A DNA stretch of 64,000 bases, taken from Actinomadura sp. NAK00032. Lineage in GTDB: Bacteria; Actinomycetota; Actinomycetes; Streptosporangiales; Streptosporangiaceae. A program made the translations under genes and the position numbers. Under the pieces are notes generated by a model. The model was not told the DNA's origin, ran no database searches, and saw nothing but the letters and a program-made list of their open reading frames with translations. Numbering within the stretch: position 1 is the stretch's first letter; each line of letters begins with the position of its first letter. The stretch spans positions 2,604,001 through 2,668,000 of the forward strand of contig NZ_CP054932.1 in the NCBI RefSeq assembly GCF_013364275.1, read 5' to 3'. Positions 24,798 through 33,520 of this stretch are shown piece by piece.

Positions 24798-25385
24798 ATG
24801 GAAGCGTTCACCACCTACACCGGGCGCGCGGTCCCGCTGCGCCGCAGCAACGTCGACACCGACCAGATCATCCCGGCCGTCTGGCTCAAGCAGGTCAGCC
24901 GCACCGGGTTCGACAAGGGGCTGTTCTCCGCCTGGCGCGAGGACCCTGAGTTCGTCCTGAACCAGCCCCAGTACGACGGCGCCGGCATCCTGGTCGCCGG
25001 GCCCGACTTCGGCACCGGCTCGTCCCGCGAGCACGCCGTCTGGGCCCTCCAGCAGTACGGCTTCCGCGTCATCATCGCGCCCCGCTTCGGGGACATCTTC
25101 CGTAACAACTCCACCAAGATGGGTCTGCTGCCGGTCATCCTGACCGGTGAGCAGGTCGAGGACCTCCAGGCCCGGATCGAGAAGGACCCGGCGCTGGAGA
25201 TCACCGTCGACCTGGACGCGCGCGAGGTCCGCTACGCCGGCGAGACCGCGTCCTTCGAGATCGACGACTACACCCGCTGGCGCCTCCTGGAGGGCCTGGA
25301 CGACATCGGCCTCACCCTCCGCCACGCCGACGCCATCGACGACTTCGAAAAATCTCGCCAAGCCTGGCTTCCCAGCACCGTGTGA
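24798..25385 (+). CDS. leuD: 3-isopropylmalate dehydratase small subunit
   Basis: A 195-residue Leu[41 protein letters not shown] and [20 protein letters not shown] are the family motifs; the [10 protein letters not shown] loop orients the substrate. It pairs with LeuC from the adjacent gene and both act in the cytoplasm. The ATG is preceded by AAGGGAACCC, a modest site consistent with coupled translation. The coding region is followed at once by a dispersed GC palindrome. Confidence 0.97.
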   Translation: MEAFTTYTGRAVPLRRSNVDTDQIIPAVWLKQVSRTGFDKGLFSAWREDPEFVLNQPQYDGAGILVAGPDFGTGSSREHAVWALQQYGFRVIIAPRFGDIFRNNSTKMGLLPVILTGEQVEDLQARIEKDPALEITVDLDAREVRYAGETASFEIDDYTRWRLLEGLDDIGLTLRHADAIDDFEKSRQAWLPSTV

Positions 25386-25387
25386 GT

Positions 25388-25414
25388 CCAGGGGGGCGAC
25401 CCCCTGGAACCCCC
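25388..25414. repeat. Dispersed G/C palindrome, copy 2
   Basis: CCAGGGGG (25388-25395) and CCCCCTGG (25400-25407) pair around GCGA, followed by AACCCCC. Sequence and trailing AACCCCC match the unit at 1354-1380. Three bases after the leuD stop it could also end the leuCD transcript. Confidence 0.6.
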
Positions 25415-25669
25415 GTTGCGGCGCAGGCGATCCTCACGCCGCCGTTGTGGTCTGTCGTGGCCGTTCCGGCGTGCGCGGCGTCGCTGCGGTCGCCTGCGCC
25501 GACGGGCAGGCCCGCTCCGGGCGCTGGGGCGCCCTCCGCGGGCCTGCCCGTGGCCCCGGTTGAGGTCCTCCAGAGGCGTGGGGCGGGCTCAGGTGGGCCC
25601 CGGGCGTGTCGGTTGCTTCAGGCACCAGGGACAATTTCTGTGTGCCATGGTCGCCGACCGTTTGGGGGA

Positions 25670-25909
25670 ATGGAATTGAGTGCCGTCCCGTGGACGGGGC
25701 CGGAGTGGGACGATCCCGCGTTGATGCTGCTCGCACGCCAGTTGCGTGACGCTCATCGGGCGGTCGCGCCGCTTCCGGCCGAGACCCGGCAGCGGCTCAT
25801 CCGGCACCTGCTGGCGATCACCGATCTGGCGAAACGGGACGCCGGACTGGCCGCCCGCAGGCTGGACGCGTTCCTCGCCGATTTCCAAGACGGGGCCGAC
25901 GTCGGTTAG
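25670..25909 (+). CDS. Small hypothetical protein before hup
   Basis: I do not recognise a named family. The 79-residue product begins MELSAVPWTGPEWDDPALML and is mostly helical with an alternating charged pattern; there is no signal peptide or membrane segment. Codon bias is clearly that of a gene. The ATG at 25670 has GGGGG immediately upstream, too close to be ideal; TTG 25676 is an alternative with better spacing. A small gene at this spot between leuD and hup is seen in related actinomycetes as far as I recall. Confidence 0.6.
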   Translation: MELSAVPWTGPEWDDPALMLLARQLRDAHRAVAPLPAETRQRLIRHLLAITDLAKRDAGLAARRLDAFLADFQDGADVG

Positions 25910-26004
25910 CGTGCGCAGTGGCCGGATCCGGTCCGGTCACCCGGCGAGACGGGGGCGAGGCCGACAAAAACGCCAGCGACACGCCAACTCTTGCGTGCAG
26001 GTGA

Positions 26005-26033
26005 TTGTGTCCATGCTGAGGGTCCCTTAGTTT
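26005..26033 (+). promoter_or_regulatory. hup promoter
   Basis: TTGTGT (26005-26010) and TAGTTT (26028-26033) are 17 bases apart. The predicted start near 26040 gives a leader of about 28 bases containing GAGGAG ahead of the hup ATG. Confidence 0.5.
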
Positions 26034-26067
26034 CGTTCGGGCAAGGGGGGAACTAGAGGAGTAACCC

Positions 26068-26346
26068 ATGAACAAGCGTGAGCTGGTCGACGCCATCTCT
26101 GACCGGCTGGGCAGCAAGAAGGCCGCAGCCGAGGCCGTCGACGCCATCCTGGAGGCGATCCAGAACGCCGTCGCCAAGGGCGACAAGGTCGCGATCACCG
26201 GGTTCGGTTCGTTCGAGAAGGCCGACCGGCCTGCCCGTACGGCCCGCAACCCCGCAACGGGCAAGACCATCGAGGTTCCCGCGACGTCCGTGCCGAAGTT
26301 CAAGGCCGGTGCGGACTTCAAGAACCTGGTGGCCGGCAAGAAGTAG
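26068..26346 (+). CDS. hup: DNA-binding protein HU
   Basis: A 92-residue HU protein, the short form without a lysine-rich tail. It starts MNKRELVDAISDRLG and contains VAITGFGSFEKADRPARTAR and NPATGKTIEVPATSVPKFKA, the beta-arm and saddle of the HU/IHF fold. It binds DNA as a dimer and compacts the nucleoid. Ribosome binding site GAGGAG. A convergent terminator hairpin follows 12 bases after the stop. The gene lies in the conserved leuD-hup-cofC order. Confidence 0.96.
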   Translation: MNKRELVDAISDRLGSKKAAAEAVDAILEAIQNAVAKGDKVAITGFGSFEKADRPARTARNPATGKTIEVPATSVPKFKAGADFKNLVAGKK

Positions 26347-26358
26347 CCTCACCGCGAC

Positions 26359-26392
26359 AGCGCCCGGGACCGTCCGAACGGTCCCGGGCGCT
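26359..26392. terminator. Bidirectional terminator hairpin after hup
   Basis: A perfect 15-base stem (26359-26373 with 26378-26392, core CGCCCGGGACCGT) closes the loop CCGA. It lies between the convergent hup and cold-shock-like genes and has no U tract, as is common in actinomycetes. Confidence 0.8.
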
Positions 26393-26399
26393 GACGCGT

Positions 26400-26603
26400 T
26401 CAGGTGGGGAGCGGGAACGTCGACAGCGTCACGGCGGTGACGCGGCCGCCCGCCAGCGCGAGGTTCACCCGCTGGCCGAACCGCAGCAGCCGCAGCCCGC
26501 CCGCCGCGAACGCGTCCGCGTCGAACGCCAGCTCGGTGCCGTCGTCGAGGAGGACGCTCCCCGACCGGGTCTGCGCGTCGAACGCCTTCACCGTCCCCTG
26601 CAT
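26400..26603 (-). CDS. Cold-shock-domain-like small protein
   Basis: A 67-residue protein resembling a single cold-shock (OB-fold) domain: it begins MQGTVKAFDAQTRSGSVLLD and continues DGTELAFDADAFAAGG, parallel to the GTVKWFN-GFGFI-DDVFVH layout, but the aromatic RNP1/RNP2 residues are mostly replaced. It may therefore bind nucleic acid weakly or have another role. It converges on hup and starts ten bases after the cofC stop, so the two are likely co-transcribed. Confidence 0.65.
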   Translation of the reverse strand: MQGTVKAFDAQTRSGSVLLDDGTELAFDADAFAAGGLRLLRFGQRVNLALAGGRVTAVTLSTFPLPT

Positions 26604-26613
26604 GACCGGAACT

Positions 26614-27306
26614 CTAGGCCACCGAGGGCAGCCGGGCCGCGACCTCGGCGGTGCGGGGGCCGGTGCCGAGCGCGAGGGCGGCCCGGAGGTCGTCCGGCGT
26701 GTCGACGTCGCGGCGGACGCTGTCGATGCCGGGCAGGACGATCTCCACGGCGCCGCGGGAGCGGTGCTCCGCCCGGGACCCGCCGCCGAACGCCGGCGCG
26801 AACGGGACGCCCGGACGCGCCGTGTACAGCGTCGTCCCGATGCCCGCCGCGTCCGGGACGAACGCCTCGGGCGCGGCCGCGGCGGCGTCGAGGACGCGGG
26901 CGAGTTCATCCGGCCGCAGCGCGGGAAGGTCCGCTGACAGGGCGCCGACGCCCGCGTCCGGGGACAGCTCGCGGCCCCGGCCCGCGCCGTGCACCAGCGC
27001 CGGGTTCAGGCCGGCGTCCGGCACGTCGGGCACCACGCGGGCGCCGAGGGCGGCGAGCTCGGCCGCCGGAAGGGGATCGTCGGTGACAACGATCACGTCG
27101 CGGACCCGGTCGCAGCGCAGCGCCGCGGCGACCGTGTCGGCCGCCACCGCGAGCGCGAGGGCCTCCCGGTGCGGCCCCGCCGCGGCGGACATGCGGGTCT
27201 TGGCCCTGGCGAGCACCTTGACGGGGACGACGAGCGACCAGGGCAGGCGGGGCGCGTTCCGCGCGGCACCGGCCCGTGCTGTTGTAGACCGTGCTGTTGT
27301 AGACAT
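26614..27306 (-). CDS. cofC: Phospholactate/PEP guanylyltransferase of F420 synthesis
   Basis: A 230-residue CofC/FbiD-type nucleotidyltransferase. It activates 2-phospholactate or phosphoenolpyruvate with GTP in coenzyme F420 synthesis. Family marks are SLVVPVKVLARAKTRM, DVIVVTDDPL, GVGALSADLPALRPDEL (metal-binding Asp), AGIGTTLYTARPGVPFAPAF and GIDSVRRDVDTPDDL. The N-terminus contains a duplicated STTAR coming from a 15-base tandem repeat. F420-dependent enzymes are therefore expected in this organism. Confidence 0.9.
   Translation of the reverse strand: MSTTARSTTARAGAARNAPRLPWSLVVPVKVLARAKTRMSAAAGPHREALALAVAADTVAAALRCDRVRDVIVVTDDPLPAAELAALGARVVPDVPDAGLNPALVHGAGRGRELSPDAGVGALSADLPALRPDELARVLDAAAAAPEAFVPDAAGIGTTLYTARPGVPFAPAFGGGSRAEHRSRGAVEIVLPGIDSVRRDVDTPDDLRAALALGTGPRTAEVAARLPSVA
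27275..27304. repeat. 15-base tandem repeat at the cofC start
   Basis: CGTGCTGTTGTAGAC occurs twice head to tail (27275-27289 and 27290-27304). Being a multiple of three it only duplicates STTAR in the CofC N-terminus. Confidence 0.8.
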
Positions 27307-27407
27307 GGCAACTCGACACTATGCGCACGCAACCGCGACACTTGATGACACCCCACGTTCATCCGGGGGATGAAGCGAGGAGGGGAAGGAATGAGGAGGG
27401 GACGGGC

Positions 27408-28238
27408 ATGAGCCACGGCTACTCGCCGCGCTGGCGGAAGCTCACCATCGTCATCCTGCGCCCGCTGCTGTTCGGGCTCCTGAGGCGGGACTGGCGGGGC
27501 CGGGGCAACGTACCCGGGGAGGGCGGCGTCATCATCGCCGCCAACCACATCTCCGAGGCCGACCCCCTGGCGCTCGCCCACTTCGTCTACGAGTCGGGCC
27601 GGTACCCGGTCTACCTGGCCAAGTCCACGCTGTTCGACGTGAAGTTCATCGGCAGCGTGCTGCGCGGCACCGGCCAGATCCCCGTGTTCCGCGACCGCGC
27701 CGACGCCGCGCTCGCCCTGGAGGCGGCGGAGAAGGCGCTGGTGGACGGCGAGTGCCTGATGTTCTACCCGGAGGGCAGCTGCACCCGCGACCCGGAGCTG
27801 TGGCCGATGACCGGCCAGACGGGCGTCGCCCGGATGGCGCTGGCGACCGGCGCCAAGGTCGTCCCCGTCGCGAGCTGGGGGGCGCACGAGCTGATGCCGT
27901 ACAAGAAGGGCGAGCAGAAGGGCCTCGCGGGCAGCCTGAAGAAGGGCTTCCACCCGCTGCCCCGCAAGACGATGCGGGTGATCGCCGGGCCGCCGGTGGA
28001 CCTGTCGGAGTACGCGGGGCTGCCGCTCAGCAAGGAGACGCTGCGCGCCGCCACCGACGACATCATGGCGGCGATCGCCGGGCTGCTCGGCGAGCTGCGC
28101 GGCGAGGAGCCGCCGAAGGAGCGCTACGACCACCACCTGGTGCTGGAGGAGCGCCGCCGCGCCGCGCCTGCCGCGGTGCCGGCGCCCGCGGACCCGGTCG
28201 AGCCGGCGCCCGCCGCCCGGAAGGCGGACGGCTCGTGA
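27408..28238 (+). CDS. plsC: 1-acylglycerol-3-phosphate acyltransferase
   Basis: A 276-residue PlsC-type acyltransferase that esterifies lysophosphatidic acid or a similar acceptor at the membrane. The catalytic HX4D motif is NHISEADPL, and further blocks are GTGQIPVFRDRADA and MFYPEGSCTRDPELWP. A tail rich in Ala and Pro follows residue about 245. ATG 27408 has GGAGGGGAC upstream. gpsA overlaps its stop (GTGA), which ties glycerol-3-phosphate supply to phospholipid synthesis. Confidence 0.92.
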   Translation: MSHGYSPRWRKLTIVILRPLLFGLLRRDWRGRGNVPGEGGVIIAANHISEADPLALAHFVYESGRYPVYLAKSTLFDVKFIGSVLRGTGQIPVFRDRADAALALEAAEKALVDGECLMFYPEGSCTRDPELWPMTGQTGVARMALATGAKVVPVASWGAHELMPYKKGEQKGLAGSLKKGFHPLPRKTMRVIAGPPVDLSEYAGLPLSKETLRAATDDIMAAIAGLLGELRGEEPPKERYDHHLVLEERRRAAPAAVPAPADPVEPAPAARKADGS

Positions 28239-29245
28239 CCTTCCGTACCGCGGTGATGGGCGCCGGATCCTGGGGGACGACGTTCACCAAGCTGCTGCAC
28301 GACGCGGGCGGCGACGTCGTCCTGTGGGGCCGCCGCCCCGAGGTCGTCGAGGCGGTCAACGAGCGGCACGAGAACCCCGACTACCTGCCCGGCGTCACGC
28401 TGCCGGAGGGCGTCCGCGCCACCCTCGACCCGGCGGAGGCGCTGAAGGGCGCCGACTTCGTCGCGCTCGCCGTCCCCGCGCAGACGCTGCGCGCCAACCT
28501 CGGCGCCTGGGTCCCGCACCTGCCGCCGGACGCGGTGCTCGTCAGCCTGATGAAGGGCGTCGAGATGGGCACCGCGCGGCGGATGTCGGAGGTGATCCGC
28601 GAGGTCGCCGACGTCCCGCCGGAGCGGGTCGGCGTGTTCTGCGGCCCCAACCTGGCCCGCGAGATCGCGAGCGGGGAGCCGGGCGCGGCCGTCGCCGCCT
28701 GCGTGGACGAGGCCGTCGCGCGGCGCCTGCAGGCCGCGACGATGACCCCGTACTTCCGCGTCTACACCTCCACCGACGTCGTCGGCTGCGAGCTGGGCGG
28801 CGCGGTGAAGAACATCGTCGCGCTGTGCGTCGGCATGTCGGTCGGGCTCGGCTTCGGCGCCAGCACCCAGGCGCTGCTGATCACCCGCGGGCTCGCCGAG
28901 ATCGCCCGGCTCGGCGCGGCGCTCGGCGCCGACGAGCACACCTTCGCCGGGCTCGCCGGCATGGGCGACCTCGTCGGGACGTGCATCTCGCCGCTGTCGC
29001 GCAACCGGACGTTCGGCGAGAACCTCGGCCGCGGCATGACCCTCGAGGAGGTCATCGCCGTCACCAAGCAGACCGCCGAGGGCGTGAAGTCGTCCGAGGC
29101 GGTGCTGGAGCTGGCCCGCAAGCACAACGTCGAGATGCCGATCACCGAGGCGGTCACCGCCGTGCTGCACCACGGCATGCCGATCAAGGAGGCGGCGGTC
29201 TCGCTGATCTCGCGGTCCCCGAAGCCCGAGCGGTACGGGGTGTGA
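28235..29245 (+). CDS. gpsA: Glycerol-3-phosphate dehydrogenase [NAD(P)+]
   Basis: A 336-residue GpsA of normal length. It reduces dihydroxyacetone phosphate to sn-glycerol-3-phosphate for phospholipids. Motifs are VMGAGSWGTTFTKLL (dinucleotide site), VSLMKGVE, FCGPNLAREIA, the catalytic lysine in ELGGAVKNIVALCVG and GMGDLVGTCISPLSRNRTFG. The GTG start overlaps the plsC stop by four bases. ddl follows after 78 bases. Confidence 0.96.
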   Translation: MTFRTAVMGAGSWGTTFTKLLHDAGGDVVLWGRRPEVVEAVNERHENPDYLPGVTLPEGVRATLDPAEALKGADFVALAVPAQTLRANLGAWVPHLPPDAVLVSLMKGVEMGTARRMSEVIREVADVPPERVGVFCGPNLAREIASGEPGAAVAACVDEAVARRLQAATMTPYFRVYTSTDVVGCELGGAVKNIVALCVGMSVGLGFGASTQALLITRGLAEIARLGAALGADEHTFAGLAGMGDLVGTCISPLSRNRTFGENLGRGMTLEEVIAVTKQTAEGVKSSEAVLELARKHNVEMPITEAVTAVLHHGMPIKEAAVSLISRSPKPERYGV

Positions 29246-29323
29246 CGTGCGCCCCCGCCCGCGTCCCGCCGCGCCCGGCCGCTCGTGGCCGAGCCGGACT
29301 GATCACCGGTAGGGTCGGACCTC

Positions 29324-30445
29324 ATGTCCCAGGTTTCTAAGATCCGCGTGGCCGTGGTCTTCGGCGGACGCAGCTCCGAGCACGCGATCTCCTGCGTCAC
29401 CGCGGGCGCCGTCATGGCCGCCATCGACCGGGACCGGTACGAGGTGGTGCCGATCGGCATCGCCCGGGACGGCCGCTGGGTGCTGCCGCCCGCCGACCTG
29501 CCGCTCGGGATCGAGGGCGGCCGGCTGCCCGAGGTGACCGGGGCCGGCAGCGCCCTCGCGCTGCCGTTCGACCCCGACAGCCGCGGGCTGATGGTGGTGC
29601 GGCCGGGCGAGGTGCCCGACACGCTCGCCGAGGTCGACGTCGTCCTGCCGCTGCTGCACGGCCCCTACGGCGAGGACGGCACGATCCAGGGCCTGCTCGA
29701 CCTCGCGGGCGTCCGCTACGTCGGCGCCGGGGTGCTGGCCAGTGCCGTCGGCATGGACAAGGGGTACATGAAGCTCGTCTGGCAGGCGCGCGGCCTGCCC
29801 GTCGGCCCGTACGTGCTGGTCGGCGACCGGGAGTGGCGGCGCGAGCGCAAGCGCAAGATCGACGAGATCAAGGAGCTGGGCCTGGCGGACGGCGCGCCGG
29901 TGTTCGTCAAGCCGGCCCGCGCCGGGTCGAGCATGGGCATCACCCGCGTCACCGACGAGGCCGACCTGGAGGCGGCGGTCGAGGCGGCCCGCGAGCACGA
30001 CCCGAAGGTGGTCGTGGAGGCCGCGATCGAGGGCCGCGAGGTCGAGTGCGGCGTCCTGCAGGGCGTGGACGACGGCCCGCCCGAGGCGAGCCTGCCCGCC
30101 GAGGTGCTGATGGCGGGCGAGCACGACTTCTACGACTTCGAGACCAAGTACCTCGACGGCTCCACCTCGATGGCGGTCCCGCCGGACCTGCCGCCCGCCG
30201 CGATCGAGGAGGTCCGCCGCGTCGCCGTGCAGGCGTTCGAGGCGCTCGACTGCGAGGGCCTCGCCCGCGTCGACTTCTTCCACACGCCGGACGGCCGGTG
30301 GGTGCTCAACGAGATCAACACCATGCCGGGCTTCACCCCGGCGTCGGCGTTCCCGCAGATGTGGGCGGCGACCGGGCTGGACTACCCGGCGCTGGTCGAC
30401 CGGCTCATCCAGACGGCGCTGAAGCGCTCGACCGGCCTGCGCTAG
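29324..30445 (+). CDS. ddl: D-alanine--D-alanine ligase
   Basis: A 373-residue ATP-grasp ligase that joins two D-alanines for peptidoglycan. Seen are VVFGGRSSEHAISCVTAGAV, PLLHGPYGEDGTIQGLLDLA, FVKPARAGSSMGITRV and the Mg2+ site VLNEINTMPGFTPASAFPQM. Tyrosine in DFYDFETKYLDGS is the residue usual for D-Ala rather than D-lactate acceptors. It ends the conserved block; the next gene on the other strand opens a roughly 15-kb accessory region. Confidence 0.95.
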   Translation: MSQVSKIRVAVVFGGRSSEHAISCVTAGAVMAAIDRDRYEVVPIGIARDGRWVLPPADLPLGIEGGRLPEVTGAGSALALPFDPDSRGLMVVRPGEVPDTLAEVDVVLPLLHGPYGEDGTIQGLLDLAGVRYVGAGVLASAVGMDKGYMKLVWQARGLPVGPYVLVGDREWRRERKRKIDEIKELGLADGAPVFVKPARAGSSMGITRVTDEADLEAAVEAAREHDPKVVVEAAIEGREVECGVLQGVDDGPPEASLPAEVLMAGEHDFYDFETKYLDGSTSMAVPPDLPPAAIEEVRRVAVQAFEALDCEGLARVDFFHTPDGRWVLNEINTMPGFTPASAFPQMWAATGLDYPALVDRLIQTALKRSTGLR

Positions 30446-30459
30446 CCCCGCGGCCCGCG

Positions 30460-32271
30460 CTAGCGGTAGGGGAGCCAGGTGCCCTCGTCGAGGGCGGTCA
30501 TGGCGGCCGCGCGGGCTCCGTCGTCGGAGAACGTCCACAGGGTGTCGCCGATGACGAGGGAGCGGACGATGCCGCCCGGCTGCCGGATGCGGCCCGCCCG
30601 GGTGATGGACGAGCCGGTCACCTTGAGGACGAGCGCCTCCGCGTCCGCCGTCCCGTCGGCTCCCCGCGACGCCGGGACGACGGTCAGGCCCGACTTCGGC
30701 CAGTACAGGAACGCGTGCGGGTCGAACTCGACCTGGGACGTCGCGCCGGGCAGCGTGTAGGCGGCGATCCGGCGCGGCGCGCCGGAGACGTCGAAGAGGG
30801 ACACCTGGAGGCCGGTCGTGCGGCCGGACGTCTCGGCGTCCTGGCCGACGCCGAGCAGCCTGCCGCCGCCCGCGGGGTGCAGGTACGCCGAATAGCCGGT
30901 GATCTTGAGTTCGCCGGTGCGGCGGGGGCGGCGGGGGTCGGTGAGGTCCACGGTGTACAGCGGGTCGGTCCGCCGGAACGTCACGACGTAGGCGGTGGCG
31001 CCGAGGAACCGGACGGCGTGGATCCGCTCGCCCTTGCCGAGCCCGTCGAGCCGTCCGACCTGGTCGAGGCGGGCGCCGTGCTGGGCGAGGACGTGCACCG
31101 AACTCTGCGATTTCGCGCCGTTCCGGTCGGTGGTCGTGGCGAGGCGGAGGTTCCCGCCGTGCTCGGACATCGCGTACTGGTTGAGCAGGAACCCCTTGAC
31201 CGACCCTGACGCGGCGTAGCGCGGACGCGCGGGGCCGCTCAGGTCGAACTTGTAGATGTCGGTACGCGGATCGGGGCGCTTCTTGGTCGACCACCTGAAC
31301 AGCTCCGGAGGCATGCCGGTGACGTACAGGCTCTTGCCGTTGCCATAGACGGTGGAGCCGTCCGCCGTGACGGCGATGGGCTGCGGGTCACCGAGGCCCT
31401 TGCCCAGATCCAGCGTGAGCACGGTCAGCATCGACGAGCCCTTGTACGAGGACGGTCGGCTGACCTGGTCGCAGGGCGCGCGGTACGTCCTGCCGTCGCC
31501 GAGGGTGAAGGCCGGGAGCCAGGCGTCGAGCGGGGCCTTCCAGACCTCCACCCGGTTCTCCTCGATCGCGTCCTCCCGGCCCGTCCCGCCGGGGAAGTCG
31601 ATCCGCGGCTCCGACCGCACCACGACGCGTACCGTCGAGCCGCTCTGCCGCGCGTCCAGGTACTGGACGTCGGAGTCCATCGTCCCGATGATCTTGGGTG
31701 GCCCGGCGAGGTCGACCAGCGTGAGGCGCATGGCCCGGCCGGTGTACCCGGGCGGCGGTGTGTCGCCGGCATAGGCCGGCGTGCGGTTCGTCAGCACGAG
31801 CGCGCGGTCGCCGCTGAGCAGCAGTTCGGCGCGGTCGAACCGGCCGAGGCCCGGCAGGTCCAGCGTGTGGGCGATCTCGCGGGTGGCGGGGTCGACGACG
31901 TGGAGGCGCCGGCCGGCGACCGCCACGATCCGGCGGCCGTCGGTCTTGACGAGGTCGGGCTCGTCCGCGCCCGGCTCGTGGGCGTTCGTCGCCGAGTACT
32001 CCTGCGGCGCGGCGGCCTCGGCGGGCAGCCGGCCGCCCTTGCTCAGCGCCCAGTTCCCGTCCGCGGGCAGCATCGGCATGTCGCTGAGCCCGTTCGGGCC
32101 GACCCGGTCGACGGTGGCGCGGCGCAGATCGTCGAGGAGCGCGTCGCAGCCGGCGTAGGCGACGAGCCGCACCCCCGGCGCCGGGTCCGGCCGCGTCCCG
32201 GAGTGGGGCGCGCCGGAGCAGCCGGCCGCCAGGAGCGCCACCGCGGCCGCTACCGAGATTCGACCCCGCAT
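30460..32271 (-). CDS. Secreted beta-propeller lipoprotein
   Basis: A 603-residue exported lipoprotein. The signal peptide ends in the lipobox LLAAGC. The mature protein matches the family of secreted proteins with a C-terminal beta-propeller (PF09826-type): NAHEPGADEPDLVKTDGRRI, followed by blade-like repeats such as VHVLAQHGARLDQVGRLDGL, VRFLGATAYVVTF and DPLYTVDLTDPRRPRRTGEL. Family members are cell-surface proteins of unknown function, sometimes linked to adhesion or protease control. It faces ddl and is followed upstream by the catabolic operon on the same strand. Confidence 0.85.
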   Translation of the reverse strand: MRGRISVAAAVALLAAGCSGAPHSGTRPDPAPGVRLVAYAGCDALLDDLRRATVDRVGPNGLSDMPMLPADGNWALSKGGRLPAEAAAPQEYSATNAHEPGADEPDLVKTDGRRIVAVAGRRLHVVDPATREIAHTLDLPGLGRFDRAELLLSGDRALVLTNRTPAYAGDTPPPGYTGRAMRLTLVDLAGPPKIIGTMDSDVQYLDARQSGSTVRVVVRSEPRIDFPGGTGREDAIEENRVEVWKAPLDAWLPAFTLGDGRTYRAPCDQVSRPSSYKGSSMLTVLTLDLGKGLGDPQPIAVTADGSTVYGNGKSLYVTGMPPELFRWSTKKRPDPRTDIYKFDLSGPARPRYAASGSVKGFLLNQYAMSEHGGNLRLATTTDRNGAKSQSSVHVLAQHGARLDQVGRLDGLGKGERIHAVRFLGATAYVVTFRRTDPLYTVDLTDPRRPRRTGELKITGYSAYLHPAGGGRLLGVGQDAETSGRTTGLQVSLFDVSGAPRRIAAYTLPGATSQVEFDPHAFLYWPKSGLTVVPASRGADGTADAEALVLKVTGSSITRAGRIRQPGGIVRSLVIGDTLWTFSDDGARAAAMTALDEGTWLPYR

Positions 32272-32307
32272 GGACGTTGGACGCCCGTACCGGCCGCCCG
32301 GTTTCCG

Positions 32308-32685
32308 TTATTCGTCCTTTTTCTTACGCTGCTGCTTCTCGTGCTTGGCGATGAGGGTGTCGATCTGCACGCTCAGCCGCGAGCCGAGCGGCCAGCCGAT
32401 GTAGTGGGTCAGGAAGATGCCGATCTCGCGCAGCTCCGCCGGCGACAGCTCGCCGTTGCCGAGCGCCGCCGGGATCTGGATGTCCAGGACGTCGTTGAGC
32501 CCCTGCCCGGCGAGGGCGCCGACGAGCAGCAGCCGCCGGTCCCGCATGCTCAGCCCGGGCCGCGTCCAGATGTCGCCGAACAGGTGGTCGACGGTGATGC
32601 CGAAGAAGTCGCCCGGCCCGTCCCCGACCTCCCAGCCGTAGACCTGCCGCATCATCTCCAGCCCGCGCTCGCGCCGCTCATCCAT
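32308..32685 (-). CDS. Carboxymuconolactone decarboxylase-like protein
   Basis: A 125-residue protein of the carboxymuconolactone decarboxylase/AhpD fold, with RPGLSMRDRRLLLVGALAGQ and ELREIGIFLTHYIGWPLGSR. The CxxC of peroxidase-type AhpD is absent, so a decarboxylase or unknown activity is more likely. The C-terminus is Lys-rich (KHEKQQRKKKDE). It overlaps the preceding dehydrogenase gene by 8 bases and is the last gene of the four-gene aldehyde dehydrogenase operon, corresponding in order to Rv0771 of M. tuberculosis. Confidence 0.87.
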   Translation of the reverse strand: MDERRERGLEMMRQVYGWEVGDGPGDFFGITVDHLFGDIWTRPGLSMRDRRLLLVGALAGQGLNDVLDIQIPAALGNGELSPAELREIGIFLTHYIGWPLGSRLSVQIDTLIAKHEKQQRKKKDE

Positions 32686-33520
32686 CGCTGTCTCCCTCCG
32701 GCAGCCCGAGCCCGGGGCCGAACCGGTCGCGGGCGATCCGGGCGAGCGGGACGTCCACTCCCAGCTCGTCCGCCAGTTCCAGGGCGAGCGACAGGTCCTT
32801 CTCGCCGAGGTCCCGGGTGTGGCACAGGATGTCGTAGAGGTCGTCGCCCGGCTCCAGCGGCGCGGTCGTCGGGCGCAGCATGATCGAGCCGGCGCCGCCG
32901 GTGATCGCGTCGGTGTGCCGGACGACCCGCCCGAGCTTGCGCAGCGACACCCCGGACGCCTCCGCGAGCCGCTGCGCCTCGGCGGCGGCGGTGAAGGAGA
33001 TGAAGTGCAGCATGTTGCGGGCCAGCTTCGCGCGGGTGCCCGCGCCCGCCGGCCCCATGTGCAGGACGAGGTCCGCCCACGCGCCGAACGGCTCCCGGCA
33101 GCGCTCGAACGCCTCGTCCGTCCCGCCGACCATCACCGCGAGGGTGCCCGCGCTCGCCCCCATGAACCCGCCGCTGACCGGCGCGTCCACGACGTCGATC
33201 GAGTAGCGCCGGGCCTGCGCCGCGAGCTCCTCGGCCGTCGCCGCCCTGATCGTCGAGTGGATCGCCAGCACCGTGCCCGGCCGCGCCGAGGCGAGCACCT
33301 CCGCGCCCACCTCGCGCACCTGCGCGTCGTCCCGCACCATGACCGAGACCAGGTCGGCGTGCGCGGCGGCCTCGGCGACGCTCCCGGCCGCCCGCGCGCC
33401 CGCCTTCACCAGCGGCGCCACCGCCTCCGGGCGCGCGTCGTACACGACCAGGCCCGCGCCGGCCAGGTGCCCGGCCATGGGCGCGCCCATCTGGCCGAGC
33501 CCGATGAACGCGACCGTCAT
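32678..33520 (-). CDS. 3-hydroxyisobutyrate dehydrogenase-like oxidoreductase
   Basis: A 280-residue beta-hydroxyacid dehydrogenase. VAFIGLGQMGAPMAGHLAGA is the NAD(P) fold, DVVDAPVSGGFMGASAGTLA the substrate-binding signature, and GAGTRAKLARNMLHFISF contains the catalytic lysine. Its stop and start overlap neighbours (ATGA with the SDR), so it is firmly in the aldehyde dehydrogenase operon. In M. tuberculosis the counterpart by order is Rv0770. Substrate unknown, probably a 3-hydroxyacid made during degradation of the P450 product. Confidence 0.9.
   Translation of the reverse strand: MTVAFIGLGQMGAPMAGHLAGAGLVVYDARPEAVAPLVKAGARAAGSVAEAAAHADLVSVMVRDDAQVREVGAEVLASARPGTVLAIHSTIRAATAEELAAQARRYSIDVVDAPVSGGFMGASAGTLAVMVGGTDEAFERCREPFGAWADLVLHMGPAGAGTRAKLARNMLHFISFTAAAEAQRLAEASGVSLRKLGRVVRHTDAITGGAGSIMLRPTTAPLEPGDDLYDILCHTRDLGEKDLSLALELADELGVDVPLARIARDRFGPGLGLPEGDSDG

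Noticed and set aside
25434..25736. Minus-strand frame of 100 codons after leuD
   Set aside because: Weak codon bias, no ribosome binding site and overlap with the better supported small gene at 25670.
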